NCBI RefSeq assembly: GCF_016735115.1
Contig: NZ_JAERQJ010000001.1
Location: 620,001 to 684,000, forward strand
Length of the DNA: 64,000 bases
Source: Aquimarina mytili
GTDB taxonomy: Bacteria > Bacteroidota > Bacteroidia > Flavobacteriales > Flavobacteriaceae
Direction: 5' to 3'
The stretch's first letter is position 1. Every line of letters starts with the position of its first letter. The notes beneath the pieces are model-generated. The model was not told the DNA's origin, did not search any database, and was given only the letters and a program-made list of their open reading frames with translations. The position numbers and the translations under genes were made by a program. Shown here one piece after another: positions 42,868 through 54,500 of the stretch.

Positions 42868-44883
42868 TTAGGTTTTTGACATAGACGCTACCTGAGCCCT
42901 AAGCGCAGATGCAGAATCTACATAAGTATTATCTTGATCTTCGTTTATAATTCTTGCCTTTACGGTGTCATCCAGTTGCAATTGTATCATTCTTCTTAAT
43001 TTAAAATAAACATCGTTATCTAATACAGGAATCATTACTTCAATTCTATGATCCAGGTTACGTGTCATCCAATCTGCAGAACCGATATACATTTTTTCGT
43101 TACCTCCGTTGGCAAAAACATATACTCGTCCATGTTCAAGAAAACGATCTACTATACTTGTAATATGAATATGCTCACTTTGACCTTCGATACCGGGGAC
43201 TAAACAGCAAATACCTCTAACCACAGCTCTTATAGTAACACCTGCATTATTTGCTTGATACAACAAATCAATCATTTTATTATCTTGAAGACTATTCAAT
43301 TTTAGGATAATATAGGCTTCTTTTCCTGCGATTGCATTTTCGATTTCTGTTTGTATGAATTTTTCGAAGGTACTTCTTGTGGTAAACGGAGAAACCAATA
43401 ATTTTTTGGTTTTAGGAATAATAATATTTCCTTCTAAGAGTTGAAAAACCTGTTTCAATTCTGAAGTTATTTCAATATTGGCGGTCATCAACCCAAAATC
43501 GGTATATATTTTAGCAGTTTTTTCATTAAAATTTCCTGTACTAATATAACCATATTGCATAGGTTTATTATCTTCTATTCGTTCTATTAGCAATATTTTA
43601 GAATGCACTTTTATTCCGGGATAACTATACATTACCTTTGCTCCATGTTCTTCCAATATTTTACCCCATCGTATATTGTTCTCTTCATCAAACCGAGCTT
43701 TGGTTTCGATAAAAACAAAAACATCTTTTCCGTTTTTTGCCGCATTTAATAATGCATCTGCTAGCCCGGATTGTTTGGCAATACGATAAAGTGTTATTTT
43801 AATTTTAGATACATTTTTATCCTCAGAAGCTTGTTTTGCAAGACGAAGCACATCATCAAAAGACTCGTATGGATAACATAGTAATCGGTCTTTTTTTGCG
43901 ATCGCCTCAAACATATTCGAAAATTTTTGAAGTTCTGGATCCTGAATAGGAGTCAGAGTTTCTTCAGAAAGTTTCTTTTGGGTTGGGTTAGGAAAACCAA
44001 AGAAATCTTTAAAATTATGATATCTTCCCCCTTGCATAACATCCGTTTCATTAGCATCTAATATTTGTTTTACATGATGTAACAGGATCGTTGGCATTGC
44101 AGTATCGATTAACAATCTTGTAACTTGTCCTGTCTCTCGATTGCCTAAAGAGTTTTTAATCTTGGTTAGCAAATCACCCGAATATTCATTTTGAATATAT
44201 AGTTCTGCATCTCTAGAAATTTTTATTGAATAAAATTTAGAAGATTGTTTTTGAGCATAAAATTTTGCAAGGTTATGCTTTAAAATGTCATCAACAAAAG
44301 TAATGTAGTGTGTGTTGTTTTCTGAAGGGAAAGTAACAAATCGAGGAGTGTTTGATGGAATTTTTACAAAAATAAGTTGTTCATCATTAAGTAAAGCAGT
44401 TAAATAAAGTTGCTCATTTTCAATAAAAATAGTCCCATCATTTTGCTCTACATTAATATTGATTGTGAGTTTGTTTTTTAATTTTTCTTGATAATACTGT
44501 TCGGCAAATTCTTTTTGCGAATCTGAAAAATCTTCACATGAGATTAGCTGAATACCTTCTTTTTTAAGCTCTGGAATAATTTGGTTAACAAAAAGGTCTC
44601 CAAATTCTTGTTGTTGTAAAAGCACTTGCTTTTTGATTTTTTTTAAAAGCTTATTGGGTTTTGTAATTAGTTTTTTTCTTAAAGGTTTATCCAGGTTTTT
44701 AATTTTCCTGATATCAGACACCCGTACTTTAAAAAACTCATCCAGATTAGATGAAAAAATGGCAAGAAATTTAATTCGTTCATATAAAGGATTATTTTTA
44801 TCTGAAGCCTCTTGTAAAACCCTATGATTAAAACGTAACCAGGAGAGATCTCTGTTATAGTATTTCTTTGAAATTAATGCCAT
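42868..44883 (-). CDS. ppk1: Polyphosphate kinase 1
   Basis: PPK1 reversibly makes polyphosphate from ATP. The 671-residue protein starts with the typical YYNRDLSWLRFNHRVLQEA. It contains the catalytic segment KVHSKILLIER with the autophosphorylated His, STGNFNEKTAKIYTDFG, and a C-terminal GSADWMTRNLDHRIEVM. The length is close to the family norm. It is the last gene of a - strand run that starts with the Crp/Fnr gene at 55769; a 102-bp gap separates it from the antiporter. Confidence 0.95.
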   Translation of the reverse strand: MALISKKYYNRDLSWLRFNHRVLQEASDKNNPLYERIKFLAIFSSNLDEFFKVRVSDIRKIKNLDKPLRKKLITKPNKLLKKIKKQVLLQQQEFGDLFVNQIIPELKKEGIQLISCEDFSDSQKEFAEQYYQEKLKNKLTININVEQNDGTIFIENEQLYLTALLNDEQLIFVKIPSNTPRFVTFPSENNTHYITFVDDILKHNLAKFYAQKQSSKFYSIKISRDAELYIQNEYSGDLLTKIKNSLGNRETGQVTRLLIDTAMPTILLHHVKQILDANETDVMQGGRYHNFKDFFGFPNPTQKKLSEETLTPIQDPELQKFSNMFEAIAKKDRLLCYPYESFDDVLRLAKQASEDKNVSKIKITLYRIAKQSGLADALLNAAKNGKDVFVFIETKARFDEENNIRWGKILEEHGAKVMYSYPGIKVHSKILLIERIEDNKPMQYGYISTGNFNEKTAKIYTDFGLMTANIEITSELKQVFQLLEGNIIIPKTKKLLVSPFTTRSTFEKFIQTEIENAIAGKEAYIILKLNSLQDNKMIDLLYQANNAGVTIRAVVRGICCLVPGIEGQSEHIHITSIVDRFLEHGRVYVFANGGNEKMYIGSADWMTRNLDHRIEVMIPVLDNDVYFKLRRMIQLQLDDTVKARIINEDQDNTYVDSASALRAQVASMSKT

Positions 44884-44985
44884 TCTTTATTAAAATTTGA
44901 ATTTTGAAATGTAAACATAATCTTGCTAGTAATTGTAGAATCATAAATTAGATTAAGGTTGTTTTTAGGTAAATAAGGTAAACCT

Positions 44986-46227
44986 TTATCCATATATTTT
45001 TTTTACCAATGCACCAATGCTTAATCCTTGTACAATAATAGAAAATAGAACTACCACATAGGTTATGTATAGAATAATTTCTGAAGAAGAGGTGTCAGCA
45101 AGACTTAATGCTAATGCTATAGAAATTCCTCCACGCAAGCCACCCCATGTCAGAACAATTACTGTTTTTAATGGACTGCTTTCTGAATGTTTTAATAAGG
45201 AATATGGTAAAAATACAGAAATAAACCTTGATATCAATACTATTATAATTGCAATAATCCCAAGAATAAGATAATTGAAATCAAATTTTAAAAGATGAAT
45301 TGCAAGGCCTATCAGCACGAATAAAATACCATTAAAAACTTCATCAAGTATTTCCCAGATCTCATTAAGCATTTTTCTTGTTGGCCCTTTGTTGGCCTTA
45401 ATATTTAGTTTATTTCCTATAATTATTCCAGCCACCACCATTGCCAACGGCCCGGATACGTGGATTAGAGAAGCTAGCGAATATCCTCCCATAACAATAG
45501 CGAGGCTAATCATGACCGACAACTGAGGGTTTTCTTTTACAGATTTTATACATTGAAACCCCAAAAAACCGAGGATCGTTCCATATATGATGCCTCCAAC
45601 GGCCTCTTCTAGAAATAATTTCCCAATTTCCGAACCTACTGAACCCTCAATATGATGTTCACCCATTCCAGTAAGGATTAAAATCCCCGAAAAAACTACT
45701 ACTCCAATACCATCATTAAATAATGACTCTCCTTCAATTTTAACGCCAAGACTTTTTGCAATATTAGCCTTTTTAAGAATAGCCATAACTGCGATAGGAT
45801 CTGTAGGAGAAATCAAAGCGCCAAATAATAAAGCATCCAGAAAAGGTAAGTTAATACCTATTATTTTGGCAATTCCGAAAGTTAAACCGCCAACCAGAAA
45901 TGTTGAAATAAGTACGCCTAAAGTTGCGAATAGAATGATTGACCACTTTTCTTTAGATAGATCTTCAATATTTACGTGTAGTGCCCCAGCAAAAAGAAGA
46001 AAGCTTAAGATACCATCTAAAAGCAATGTTTTGAAATCTGAATTCGTTATGATATCACAAAAAAACATGTAGAACCCAGGAATAATACTCTTACTTACTG
46101 TAATAAGTACTATAGTTGCCAAACTCATTAACATCAACCCAATAGTAGTAGGAAGTTTCAACCATTTGTAGTTGATATAGCTATAAAAAGAAGCTATTGC
46201 AAAAATAATACTGAAGGATTGAAGCAT
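44986..46227 (-). CDS. Na+/H+ antiporter (CPA1/NhaP type)
   Basis: This 413-residue membrane protein has about 12-13 transmembrane helices. The CPA1 signatures are [20 protein letters not shown] and [17 protein letters not shown], the latter holding the transport Asp; [15 protein letters not shown] lies near the C-terminus. It exports Na+ for H+ and is relevant to salt or pH stress. It follows the Rieske-ThDP gene by 13 bp. Confidence 0.9.
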   Translation of the reverse strand: MLQSFSIIFAIASFYSYINYKWLKLPTTIGLMLMSLATIVLITVSKSIIPGFYMFFCDIITNSDFKTLLLDGILSFLLFAGALHVNIEDLSKEKWSIILFATLGVLISTFLVGGLTFGIAKIIGINLPFLDALLFGALISPTDPIAVMAILKKANIAKSLGVKIEGESLFNDGIGVVVFSGILILTGMGEHHIEGSVGSEIGKLFLEEAVGGIIYGTILGFLGFQCIKSVKENPQLSVMISLAIVMGGYSLASLIHVSGPLAMVVAGIIIGNKLNIKANKGPTRKMLNEIWEILDEVFNGILFVLIGLAIHLLKFDFNYLILGIIAIIIVLISRFISVFLPYSLLKHSESSPLKTVIVLTWGGLRGGISIALALSLADTSSSEIILYITYVVVLFSIIVQGLSIGALVKKIYG

Positions 46228-46240
46228 AATTACAAAAGTT

Positions 46241-48196
46241 TTATATTAAACCAACATCAGTAACAACCTCAAGAAGGGCTGGTCCATTATGATCGCGAAC
46301 CTTTTCCATAGCCGGTATTAGATCATCAGGGTTTTCTACTCGTATTCCAAGTGCACCACAGTTTTTTGCAAACTGGGCAAAACTTGGATTTTTAAGAGAT
46401 GTTTGCCATACATCAAGTTCTGCAGCTCGTTGTTCTTTAGAAATTTTACCTAACTCAGAGTTGTTGAGGACAATATGTTTAATATTCATATTATATTTTA
46501 CCAGTGTGGTAATTTCTGCCAAATATTGCCCTAAACCACCATCTCCAGATACTGACCATATAGGTCGTTCATGCCCTTGTGCAGCCCAGGCACCCATTGC
46601 TGCAGGTAATGCAAACCCTATCGACCCTAGATATCCAGACATTAGAATGGATTGATTTTTTGGTTCAAAATATCTTCCAAAGGAATATGTGTTATTTCCT
46701 ACGTCAACAGCGATCACGGCATTGTCTGGAGTTACCTTATTCATGGCGTTAAAGACTGCAATAGAACTTAATCCTTTACTGCTCGAATCTTTAAGGCGAC
46801 TTAGTTTTTCTTCTTTCCAAAGCTTCCAGCGTTCTTCAATTTCGGTTCGTTGATCCATAGTATTAGTTTTATCATAAGTTTTTTGTTTCAGAACTTCCAA
46901 AGTTTCTGAAATCTCTCCCCATAACGCAGCATCCACTTTGTGAAATTTACTTAATGCCATAGGGTCAAAATCTACCTGGATTAATGGCTTTTTGGGAGTG
47001 ATACCTGTATGATTAGAAAAAGAAGCTCCAAAAACAATAAGAAGATCACTCTCATTCATAAACCATGAAGCGATAGGAGTACCGCTTCGACCTAAAACCC
47101 CGCATCCTAATTCATGATCATCTGCAATCAATCCTTTTCCTTTAAATGTAGTAATAACAGGGCAGTTTAGCTTTTTTGCATAGGTGATAATACTATCCAT
47201 ATTAAAACGGGCACCATGTCCTACTATGATAACAGGTCTTTTGGATGATAAAATCATCGAAGTAGCCTTTTCTATCATTTCCTTTGGTGGAGAAATATTG
47301 AAAGGTGTAATGCGATTTTCAGGAGTTTGAGGTTTTGCGTTTTTGCGTTTTTTAGTGAATGCTACTTCGTCTGGAAATGTTAAATGTGAAACATCTCTTT
47401 TGATAAGTGCATGTTTTATGGCTAAGGACATTAATTCGCTGTGATTAGAGTTGAGATGCACCGCATGATTAAATTCTGCTACGGTGTTAAATGCTTTAAC
47501 CAAATCTACCTCTTGAAAAGCTCCGGTACCAACCACTTGTGTATTTACTTGCCCAGAAATAGCTATAAGTGGAGCACGATCTACCTTAGCATCCCACATA
47601 CCAGTATACATATTGGTTGCACCCGGGCCTGCAATACCAAAGCAAACGGCTGGCTTACCGGTAAGTTTTGCATATCCAGATGCAGCAAAAGCAGCAGCAC
47701 CTTCATGGCGAACCCCAAAATACTTTAGTTCTCCTTGTATTTCTTGTCTTCGCATTGCATCAGCAACCCCCAGGTTACTATGTCCTACCATACCAAATGC
47801 AGTATCTACTCCCCAATTTATCATAGTTTGTATCATCAAATCGGAGATAGTTTCTTCATGCTCTGATTCTTCAGGGATTCCTACATAAATAGCATCGTTC
47901 TCTTCTTTTACTTCAAAAGTAGTTATACCATCATCATAACCTCCCGGCGGTAGCCCGGTACAAGGGTGAAAATCCCACCCATGCCAAGGGCAGCGAAGCA
48001 TTCCATTTTCTATAGAACCCTCACCAAGTGGTCCTCCCTGGTGTGGACATCGATTATCTAATGCAGAGAATTTTCCTTCAAAATGAGTTAGGCAAATACC
48101 TTGATGACCTGCGGTAACAGTTTGTACTCTACCTTCAGGGAGTTTGTTTTTATTGCTAAGTACCTTATGCCAAGTGACGTTTTTTTGAGAAGCCAT
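46241..48196 (-). CDS. Rieske-ThDP enzyme fusion (pyruvate-oxidase/acetolactate-synthase family)
   Basis: The 651 residues comprise an N-terminal Rieske 2Fe-2S domain (about 8-105) with C50-P-H52 and C69-P-W-H72, 16 residues between the pairs. A complete three-domain ThDP enzyme follows: PYR domain with the cofactor-activating Glu in [15 protein letters not shown], a central domain with GHGARFN, and a PP domain with [16 protein letters not shown]. The ThDP part resembles pyruvate oxidase and acetolactate synthase-like proteins; the substrate is unknown. The Rieske domain could take electrons from the decarboxylated intermediate. A second Rieske fusion is encoded at 49895. Confidence 0.88.
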   Translation of the reverse strand: MASQKNVTWHKVLSNKNKLPEGRVQTVTAGHQGICLTHFEGKFSALDNRCPHQGGPLGEGSIENGMLRCPWHGWDFHPCTGLPPGGYDDGITTFEVKEENDAIYVGIPEESEHEETISDLMIQTMINWGVDTAFGMVGHSNLGVADAMRRQEIQGELKYFGVRHEGAAAFAASGYAKLTGKPAVCFGIAGPGATNMYTGMWDAKVDRAPLIAISGQVNTQVVGTGAFQEVDLVKAFNTVAEFNHAVHLNSNHSELMSLAIKHALIKRDVSHLTFPDEVAFTKKRKNAKPQTPENRITPFNISPPKEMIEKATSMILSSKRPVIIVGHGARFNMDSIITYAKKLNCPVITTFKGKGLIADDHELGCGVLGRSGTPIASWFMNESDLLIVFGASFSNHTGITPKKPLIQVDFDPMALSKFHKVDAALWGEISETLEVLKQKTYDKTNTMDQRTEIEERWKLWKEEKLSRLKDSSSKGLSSIAVFNAMNKVTPDNAVIAVDVGNNTYSFGRYFEPKNQSILMSGYLGSIGFALPAAMGAWAAQGHERPIWSVSGDGGLGQYLAEITTLVKYNMNIKHIVLNNSELGKISKEQRAAELDVWQTSLKNPSFAQFAKNCGALGIRVENPDDLIPAMEKVRDHNGPALLEVVTDVGLI

Positions 48197-48215
48197 GTGT
48201 TGTATGATTATGTTG

Positions 48216-48596
48216 CTAAAGCGTATTTTGAAATTGATCTTGCCGTATTTTTACAGCTTTAAAAGAGTATATTATAAGTGCTATTAAACCTAGCAAAGCG
48301 AATATTATGCCTGTTATTGTTATATAAATTGATGAATTAAATTTAGCTCCAGTACTTATAAATAAGCCAGAAACAAGCCCAGAAATCACAAAACAAGCTA
48401 CAGAAATATATAAGAATACCATTGCATTATTGAGTAATTTTAACTGCTTTAATTTACGTTCTATCAATTGTTCAGAATTTGTATCTGCAATAAGTGATTT
48501 AATTTCGGTACTCAATGCCACTAATAGGTTAGAGGTTGATAATATTAACAACCCAATTCCAGGAACAATAGTTATAGGTACATACCAATTTTCCAT
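48216..48596 (-). CDS. DUF2721-like small membrane protein
   Basis: This 126-residue protein has three hydrophobic helices (VPGIGLLILSTSNLLVALST, MVFLYISVACFVISGLVSGL and ITGIIFALLGLIALIIYSF) and a charged helix between the first two, as in DUF2721 proteins. Its role is unknown. It is 19 bp from the Rieske-ThDP gene and 5 bp from the next gene upstream, so it is firmly in the same operon. Confidence 0.7.
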   Translation of the reverse strand: MENWYVPITIVPGIGLLILSTSNLLVALSTEIKSLIADTNSEQLIERKLKQLKLLNNAMVFLYISVACFVISGLVSGLFISTGAKFNSSIYITITGIIFALLGLIALIIYSFKAVKIRQDQFQNTL

Positions 48597-48601
48597 AGAA
48601 G

Positions 48602-49348
48602 TTAATTTGTATAGGCAATAAGTGCCTCGTTAAAAAAAGTAACAGCATCAGTTTTATTTATTCCTGAAATAGGCAATACAGCGCCTTTAAAGCCATCGTT
48701 GTACCATTTCCCTTTTATTAAAGACTTAAACGTATTGGTATCTAGGCCATCGTGCCCTCTGTAACCACTGATATAGAAATAATAGTCTTTACACATAGAA
48801 TCTGGAATTGCTAAACCTAATCCAATAGAAACCCCTGAACTAGTATCTACTGTTGTAAATGCTCCTGTATCAAAGTGATGTGGCCATATTCTGATTTCAG
48901 AATCGAATCTATTGGTTTTTAAAAATTCTTGTATGGCTAATTGTGCTAGTTTTCTATATTCAATCAGTTTTTTCAACCTACTTGCATCTTGTAGTTTAAA
49001 TACATAATCATCGGTTATTTGGTATGGCAACTCATAATGAAGATCATAGGAATAAGCTTTTTCAAAGCCACTATCTATTACCATACTGTTTATCCATTGC
49101 ATAACCTGGGCATGCGAGGTACCATCAAGTTGTAATCTTTTTGTCGCATTATTACCAATCCATTCTAAAGTAAATAGAGCATAGCTGAGAGAAAGTATAA
49201 CTCCATCAGCATTTAGTGGTCTGGTAAATAAACTTTCTGATTCTATAGAAAAACCAAGATTGGTATGGCTGTCATCCTGTTTTTTTTCTATAAAACTTAT
49301 TCCTGCGGCCGCTAGATACTGTGCCGCCAAGTGCATTTGAGTTGTCAT
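48602..49348 (-). CDS. Unrecognised cytoplasmic protein in the Rieske gene run
   Basis: The 248 residues have no signal peptide. Visible features are MHLAAQYLAAAGISFIEKK at the start, an alpha/beta middle, and IWPHHFDTGAFTTVD followed by SIGLGLAIPD and YYFYISGYRG. The WPHHFDTG segment recalls DUF5996-type proteins, but I would not assign it. Its position between the outer-membrane protein and DUF2721 genes, with short gaps, marks it as part of the system. Confidence 0.65.
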   Translation of the reverse strand: MTTQMHLAAQYLAAAGISFIEKKQDDSHTNLGFSIESESLFTRPLNADGVILSLSYALFTLEWIGNNATKRLQLDGTSHAQVMQWINSMVIDSGFEKAYSYDLHYELPYQITDDYVFKLQDASRLKKLIEYRKLAQLAIQEFLKTNRFDSEIRIWPHHFDTGAFTTVDTSSGVSIGLGLAIPDSMCKDYYFYISGYRGHDGLDTNTFKSLIKGKWYNDGFKGAVLPISGINKTDAVTFFNEALIAYTN

Positions 49349-49389
49349 ATGTTGTTTGTTTTTATTCTATATTATCTCTATTTGAACGT

Positions 49390-49911
49390 TTAATGTTTTT
49401 CTTCAGGCTTTGATAGCTGTATAATAACACCAACGGTTACAAACTCATCGTTAAGTTTTCCGGCTACTCCTTTAAATTCGCCAAAAACAAAACATTTTCC
49501 TAAGCCGTAATGGACTCCTAATCCATAATTCAAACCAAATTCTTCTTCTTTAGTATTAGATTGATCAATTAAACGTTCTTTTTCTAAAGAGTAATTGATC
49601 CCACTAAGAGGATATACCCCGAAAGAGTGTGTTAATTCAAAAACGTAGTGTGCATTAAGATTTAACTCTGTAATTGACAATTCATACTCTTCGTCAATTT
49701 CCTGATATGGAAAAAAAGTTATTTCAGGACCAAAACAAAAATGATTATTCGGCCCATAATATATTCTAGTATTGATTCCAAAGATGTTCTCATTCAATTC
49801 CAATGAAGGACCAATACCTGCCATCCATCCTTGTTGTGTATAGACGCTTGATGATACAAGAAAGAGGAAAGAGCATATAAAAAATGTATTCGATTTAAAT
49901 AACTCCGGCAT
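49390..49911 (-). CDS. Small outer-membrane beta-barrel-like protein
   Basis: A signal peptide (cleavage near residue 25) is followed by about eight amphipathic strands (GIGPSLELNENIFGINTRIY, NYGLGVHYGLGKCFVFGEF, GVIIQLSKPEE). This is consistent with a small porin or OmpA-like barrel of 173 residues. Its first 17 bp overlap the end of the Rieske-GltS gene, so the two are coupled. The function is unknown. Confidence 0.7.
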   Translation of the reverse strand: MPELFKSNTFFICSFLFLVSSSVYTQQGWMAGIGPSLELNENIFGINTRIYYGPNNHFCFGPEITFFPYQEIDEEYELSITELNLNAHYVFELTHSFGVYPLSGINYSLEKERLIDQSNTKEEEFGLNYGLGVHYGLGKCFVFGEFKGVAGKLNDEFVTVGVIIQLSKPEEKH

Positions 49912-51505
49912 AATTGATTCCTGTTAGGCGATGCATATCATAATTAAAAGTTGAAAGGTCATCATGATTAAATTTTGTAATATCATCATGCCCACAGGCC
50001 CTGGCAATAACCTTTATGAGGTTATTGGTTGCATCAAAATAATTATATAATTGTTTTGCAGAAGATTCTATAATCAATCTACTTCTCAACGATTCTTTTT
50101 GTGTAGCGATCCCTACAGGGCAATTGTTGCTGCCACAAGCACGCATTCCTAAGCAACCAATAGCTTGAATTGCAGCATTAGATACTGCTACAGCATCGGC
50201 GCCAAGCATCATTGCTTTTGCATAATCTTCAGCAATACGAAGCCCTCCAGTAATAATTAGGGTAATGTCTTTGGCTCCTACTTTGTCCAAGTATTTTCGA
50301 GCTCTTGCTAATGCCGGAATTGTTGGGACATTAATATTATCTCTTAAAATGGTAGGTGCAGAACCGGTACCTCCACCACGACCATCCAAAATAATATAGT
50401 CCACACCTACATCAAGAGCAAATTGAATATCTTTTTCTATATGACTGGCAGCAATTTTAAAACCAATGGGTATACCTCCGGTACGTTTTCTTACTTCTTG
50501 AGCAAAATCTTTAAAATCTGTCACACCATGAAAATCTGGAAAAGTAGCCGGTGAAATGGCGGTTTGCCCTTCTTTTAATCCTCTGACTTCAGCAATTTCT
50601 TTACTCACCTTATTACCGGGTAGGTGCCCTCCGGTTCCTGTTTTAGCACCTTGTCCTCCTTTGAAATGAAATGCTTGCACTTTATCTAACTTATCCCAAG
50701 AAAACCCAAATTGTGCAGAGGCCAATTCATAAAAATATTTGTTGTTATTTTCTTGCTCTTGTGGAAGCATTCCACCTTCTCCAGAGCAAATACCTGTTCC
50801 TGCCATTTCTGCTCCTCTGGATAAAGCTATTTTTGCTTCTCGCGAAAGGGCTCCAAAACTCATATCGCTTACAAATAAGGGAATATCAATTATCAAGGGT
50901 TTCTCTGCTTTAGGTCCAATGATAACCTTGGTAGCAACTTCTTCATGATCCAATAAAGGTCTGTTAGCTAATTGTGCGGGCAAGAATTGGATATCGTTCC
51001 ATTTTGGTAAGGTATTTCGATCTACTCCCATCGATGCAGAAAATCCATGATGGCCAAGGTTTTTTAAGCCATTCTTTGCCAGCTCTTTGATGTGTCCTGT
51101 ATAAGGTTCTGTATCTTCTGGATGAGTATCGGCATAGGCTCCGAGATACTCATCTCGATTAAAAGGTTGAGGGTAATCTTTAAGATACGAATTGATTTCA
51201 ATTTCATCTACATAAAGATTTCCATTTTCAATTTTTGAAGAGAATTTATATAAAACCTCATTGTTGTTATACTCAGATACTCCGGTGTCATAGCGATAAT
51301 CCCAACCATGAACACCGCAAATAAGATTATGTCCATCTATGTGCCCATCAGCCATTAAGGCTCCTCGATGAAGGCATCTTCCATACAAAACTGAAATCTC
51401 TTCACCATATTTTACAATAACCAAATCCAAATTATTTACCAGAGCATGAGTTGGTTTCTTATTTTCTAGATCTGCAATTTTAGCAATTTTGATAGGTTGT
51501 TTCAT
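49895..51505 (-). CDS. Rieske-glutamate synthase-like FMN protein fusion
   Basis: The 536 residues comprise an N-terminal Rieske domain (about 8-105) with C44-L-H46 and C63-G-V-H66 (16 residues between pairs), then the FMN-binding barrel of glutamate synthase from about 190. The barrel has DMSFGALSREAKIALSRGAE, FKGGQGAKTGTGGHLPG, ILDGRGGGTGSAP and the 3Fe-4S cysteines C451, C457 and C462. No glutamine amidotransferase domain is present. Such proteins are called glutamate synthase-related and their true reaction is not established. The Rieske cluster may replace the usual electron donor subunit. Confidence 0.87.
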   Translation of the reverse strand: MKQPIKIAKIADLENKKPTHALVNNLDLVIVKYGEEISVLYGRCLHRGALMADGHIDGHNLICGVHGWDYRYDTGVSEYNNNEVLYKFSSKIENGNLYVDEIEINSYLKDYPQPFNRDEYLGAYADTHPEDTEPYTGHIKELAKNGLKNLGHHGFSASMGVDRNTLPKWNDIQFLPAQLANRPLLDHEEVATKVIIGPKAEKPLIIDIPLFVSDMSFGALSREAKIALSRGAEMAGTGICSGEGGMLPQEQENNNKYFYELASAQFGFSWDKLDKVQAFHFKGGQGAKTGTGGHLPGNKVSKEIAEVRGLKEGQTAISPATFPDFHGVTDFKDFAQEVRKRTGGIPIGFKIAASHIEKDIQFALDVGVDYIILDGRGGGTGSAPTILRDNINVPTIPALARARKYLDKVGAKDITLIITGGLRIAEDYAKAMMLGADAVAVSNAAIQAIGCLGMRACGSNNCPVGIATQKESLRSRLIIESSAKQLYNYFDATNNLIKVIARACGHDDITKFNHDDLSTFNYDMHRLTGINYAGVI

Positions 51506-51528
51506 ATGTATTACTGTTGTTTTTAATT

Positions 51529-54500
51529 TTAAAATGAAAATCCAAGGACAAAGACAATTCTACCTCCATCTGAGCTAGAGAAGTAGCCAACATTTCCAGT
51601 GAAAGTATCCAATCCACTTACCCAAAAGGATCCTCCTAAACTATTAGTCCATTTATCTGAGTCATCATTTTCTACCCAAACTCGTCCGTAATCAAACCCT
51701 CCGGTAACTCCATATTTGAGAGGGACAAAACTTGTTTTAAATTTTCCTATTTGATATCTAAGATCTATATTCTGGTATGCCGAGTATTTTCCTGTAAATC
51801 GTTCATTTCTGTATCCTCTCAAGCTAGATACTCCTCCGAGTTGTGCAGCATGATAAAATTCGAAATCATCTCCTAAAATGGCTTCTCCTCCGATTTTTGT
51901 TGCAAGTACAAGTTTTCCATTTTTGGATATTTTGTGATCTATTGCGAGATGAGGTTGTATATAAGCAAAGCGATTTTCATTTTCTGTATCATCAATATTG
52001 GTTTTATAGCCAGCGGTTATTCCAACATCTAATCCCAAGGTAGGAAAAGCAAGGTCATTCATATTTTTGAAAGCATAATTAACTTCAGCCCCGGCATAAG
52101 TTTGTTGGTTAAAAACAGTGCTATTTTCTTGTAGTGTATTGACAAACCTACCGATGGTATTTTCAACATCAAATGATTCTACTAATGGTTTGAAGTAAAA
52201 AGACCCTCCGTCTCTTCCTCTCCAGATTAAAGAAATAGCGGCATTCCATTTTCTAATTCGTACCCTATTGAAGTCCAAATCCATTTCATCCCTATCATAT
52301 GCCGTTTCATTACCAAACCCGAAAAAGTTTTGAGCAAAATTTGGACTAGTATATAATCCTTCTACACCAAAGTTCCAGTTATGAAAAATATTAGAAAACT
52401 CTCCAGAATAAGAAATATCAAACCCAGAAGATCCAGTATAAAATGATGCTCCAAAAGAATGTTCGTGTGTGAATGGATTTCTTTGCAATCCATATTTAGT
52501 ATAGTGATTTAATACTCCAACTCTAAGTCCGTCGTCAGGGTTAAATGCCAATAACGGAAGGAGTTGATACACAAAGTATTCTCTTTTTTTGTAATCATAA
52601 TTATTGATGTCATACGAATCAACCAACCATTTTCTAGACTTTTTATTGATGATTGTATTTTTTTTAGACTTGTAATCGTATGCCTTTACTTTTTTGGTGT
52701 TTTTAAAATCGTATGTGTCATTTTTTCTACCTCCAATAACACGAACCATTATTGGATGGTCACCTTCACCTTCTACAACAAAAGAATCTTTACCATCGAG
52801 GCCATATAACCATATTTCTTTAGTTATGTCATGAGTAAAGGTTCGATTAAATATGCCAAGATCTTTTCTATGAATATCGATAGAAGTTTTTCCTCCAGGA
52901 AGTCGTGTAATATTAAATTCATCATTTTTTTGAGTTCCGGCAATGACTTCAAATTTATTAATGTACAGATAATATTCTCTGGCAATATTTAGTATGTTTT
53001 TTCGTCTTCCTTTGAGTTTGGTTTTAATTTCATCGATAGTTTCTCCTTTGACTTCATTCGGAATCTCTTCAAAAGCTTGTTCAATGATTTCGTCGGTTAA
53101 ATTGTTCTGAATATATTTTACTTGTTTCTCCCATTCTGTCCAATCTGACTGATTCAGAAATGTGAGATCTAGTGGATAAGGCTCAAAATTAAACCATTTT
53201 GTATTTGGCAATTCTTCATCATAAGATTGCATCATTCTGATAAAAGGTACTGCGCATCTTAGAAAGGAAATGATACTTCCATCAAATACCGAAAACGCCT
53301 GATCACGATCTCTAGGAATGGGTTTACAGATTTCGGTACCATCTTCTTTTTCAAAACGAGCCCATCGCCATTGATCTTCATGACGATCCCAGTCTCCAAT
53401 AAGCATATCAAATAACCTTGCTCGTATGTATGACGGCTCATCTACAATAGATTTTCCTGTCTTTCTAATTTCATGAAGCACATCATCTGTGCTTAGAATG
53501 TCTTTTGGTTTTCCAAAACTTTCTAAATCACTATGGTTGGATTCCACTCGCTCTTCGATCATATATAATTCATCACCATATTCATCATTATATATCCCTA
53601 AGGCTTCTTGTTTCGGAACATAATAAAGTTTTGGATTGGTATGGTAAACATTAACAGCATTTGCTAGTGTACCTATAGCAAAAGGAGTATAAGGATGCGC
53701 TGTGGTGTAAAAATCTAAAAGAAAGCGATCGGCAAAACTATTTTCAAGATCTTCTTCTACATATTTATCTTGAAAAGCAGTGGATTGTAAAAATTTGATG
53801 GCACTTTTCCTTAATGCACGCATTACATATTGTTTTCCATTTTTATTAACAAGACGCAATGATTTAGACTGGTGCCCACCACCGCGTCGTATTGGTTCTA
53901 ACCCACCCATTAATGTATCCAGAAAAACAATAGGAGCATCCACAGATTTGCTATAATATTTTCGATAATGATCTCCCCATAATCCTTTATAAAGTTTTCC
54001 TTTTGTAGTCTCTTCAACAGAGTATACTGAGGCAGTTTTAGATGTTCCGAAACTACTTTTTGGAGTAAAAGTGTAATCTAATTTTGGGCTTTCTCCTTTA
54101 AAAACCTTTGAAGAATGAATTTTAGATACATTCTCATTTTTAACACCAAAATAATCCGCGATAACCTTTCCGTTTTTAAAAATCTTAAGGGCAGTAAAAC
54201 CATTTTCTGATGAGCCATAATCACTTTCTTGAGAAGGTTTTACTCCTTTTGTTTCACCTACAGCACCACTTATTATCTGAGGGATACCGTATTTAGAAAT
54301 GTATTGTAAATTATTACCTTGTCCTGAAACAAAAATTACATTCTCTTTTTGCCTTGCTAGAGTAATTAATTTGTTTCTTAACATACGGTATTGTTTGTTT
54401 TGAAAATCCTGTATAGATATCCCACCGGTTCTCGATATTATTCCAGATTTGGTATTTGTGAACATGGGATGGTGTATTGCCACTATCATTATTTGATTTT

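Noticed and set aside
46241..51505. Rieske motifs read as ring-hydroxylating dioxygenase subunits that would extend aromatic degradation
   Set aside because: The catalytic parts are clearly a ThDP enzyme and a glutamate synthase-like barrel; no mononuclear-iron dioxygenase domain is present.
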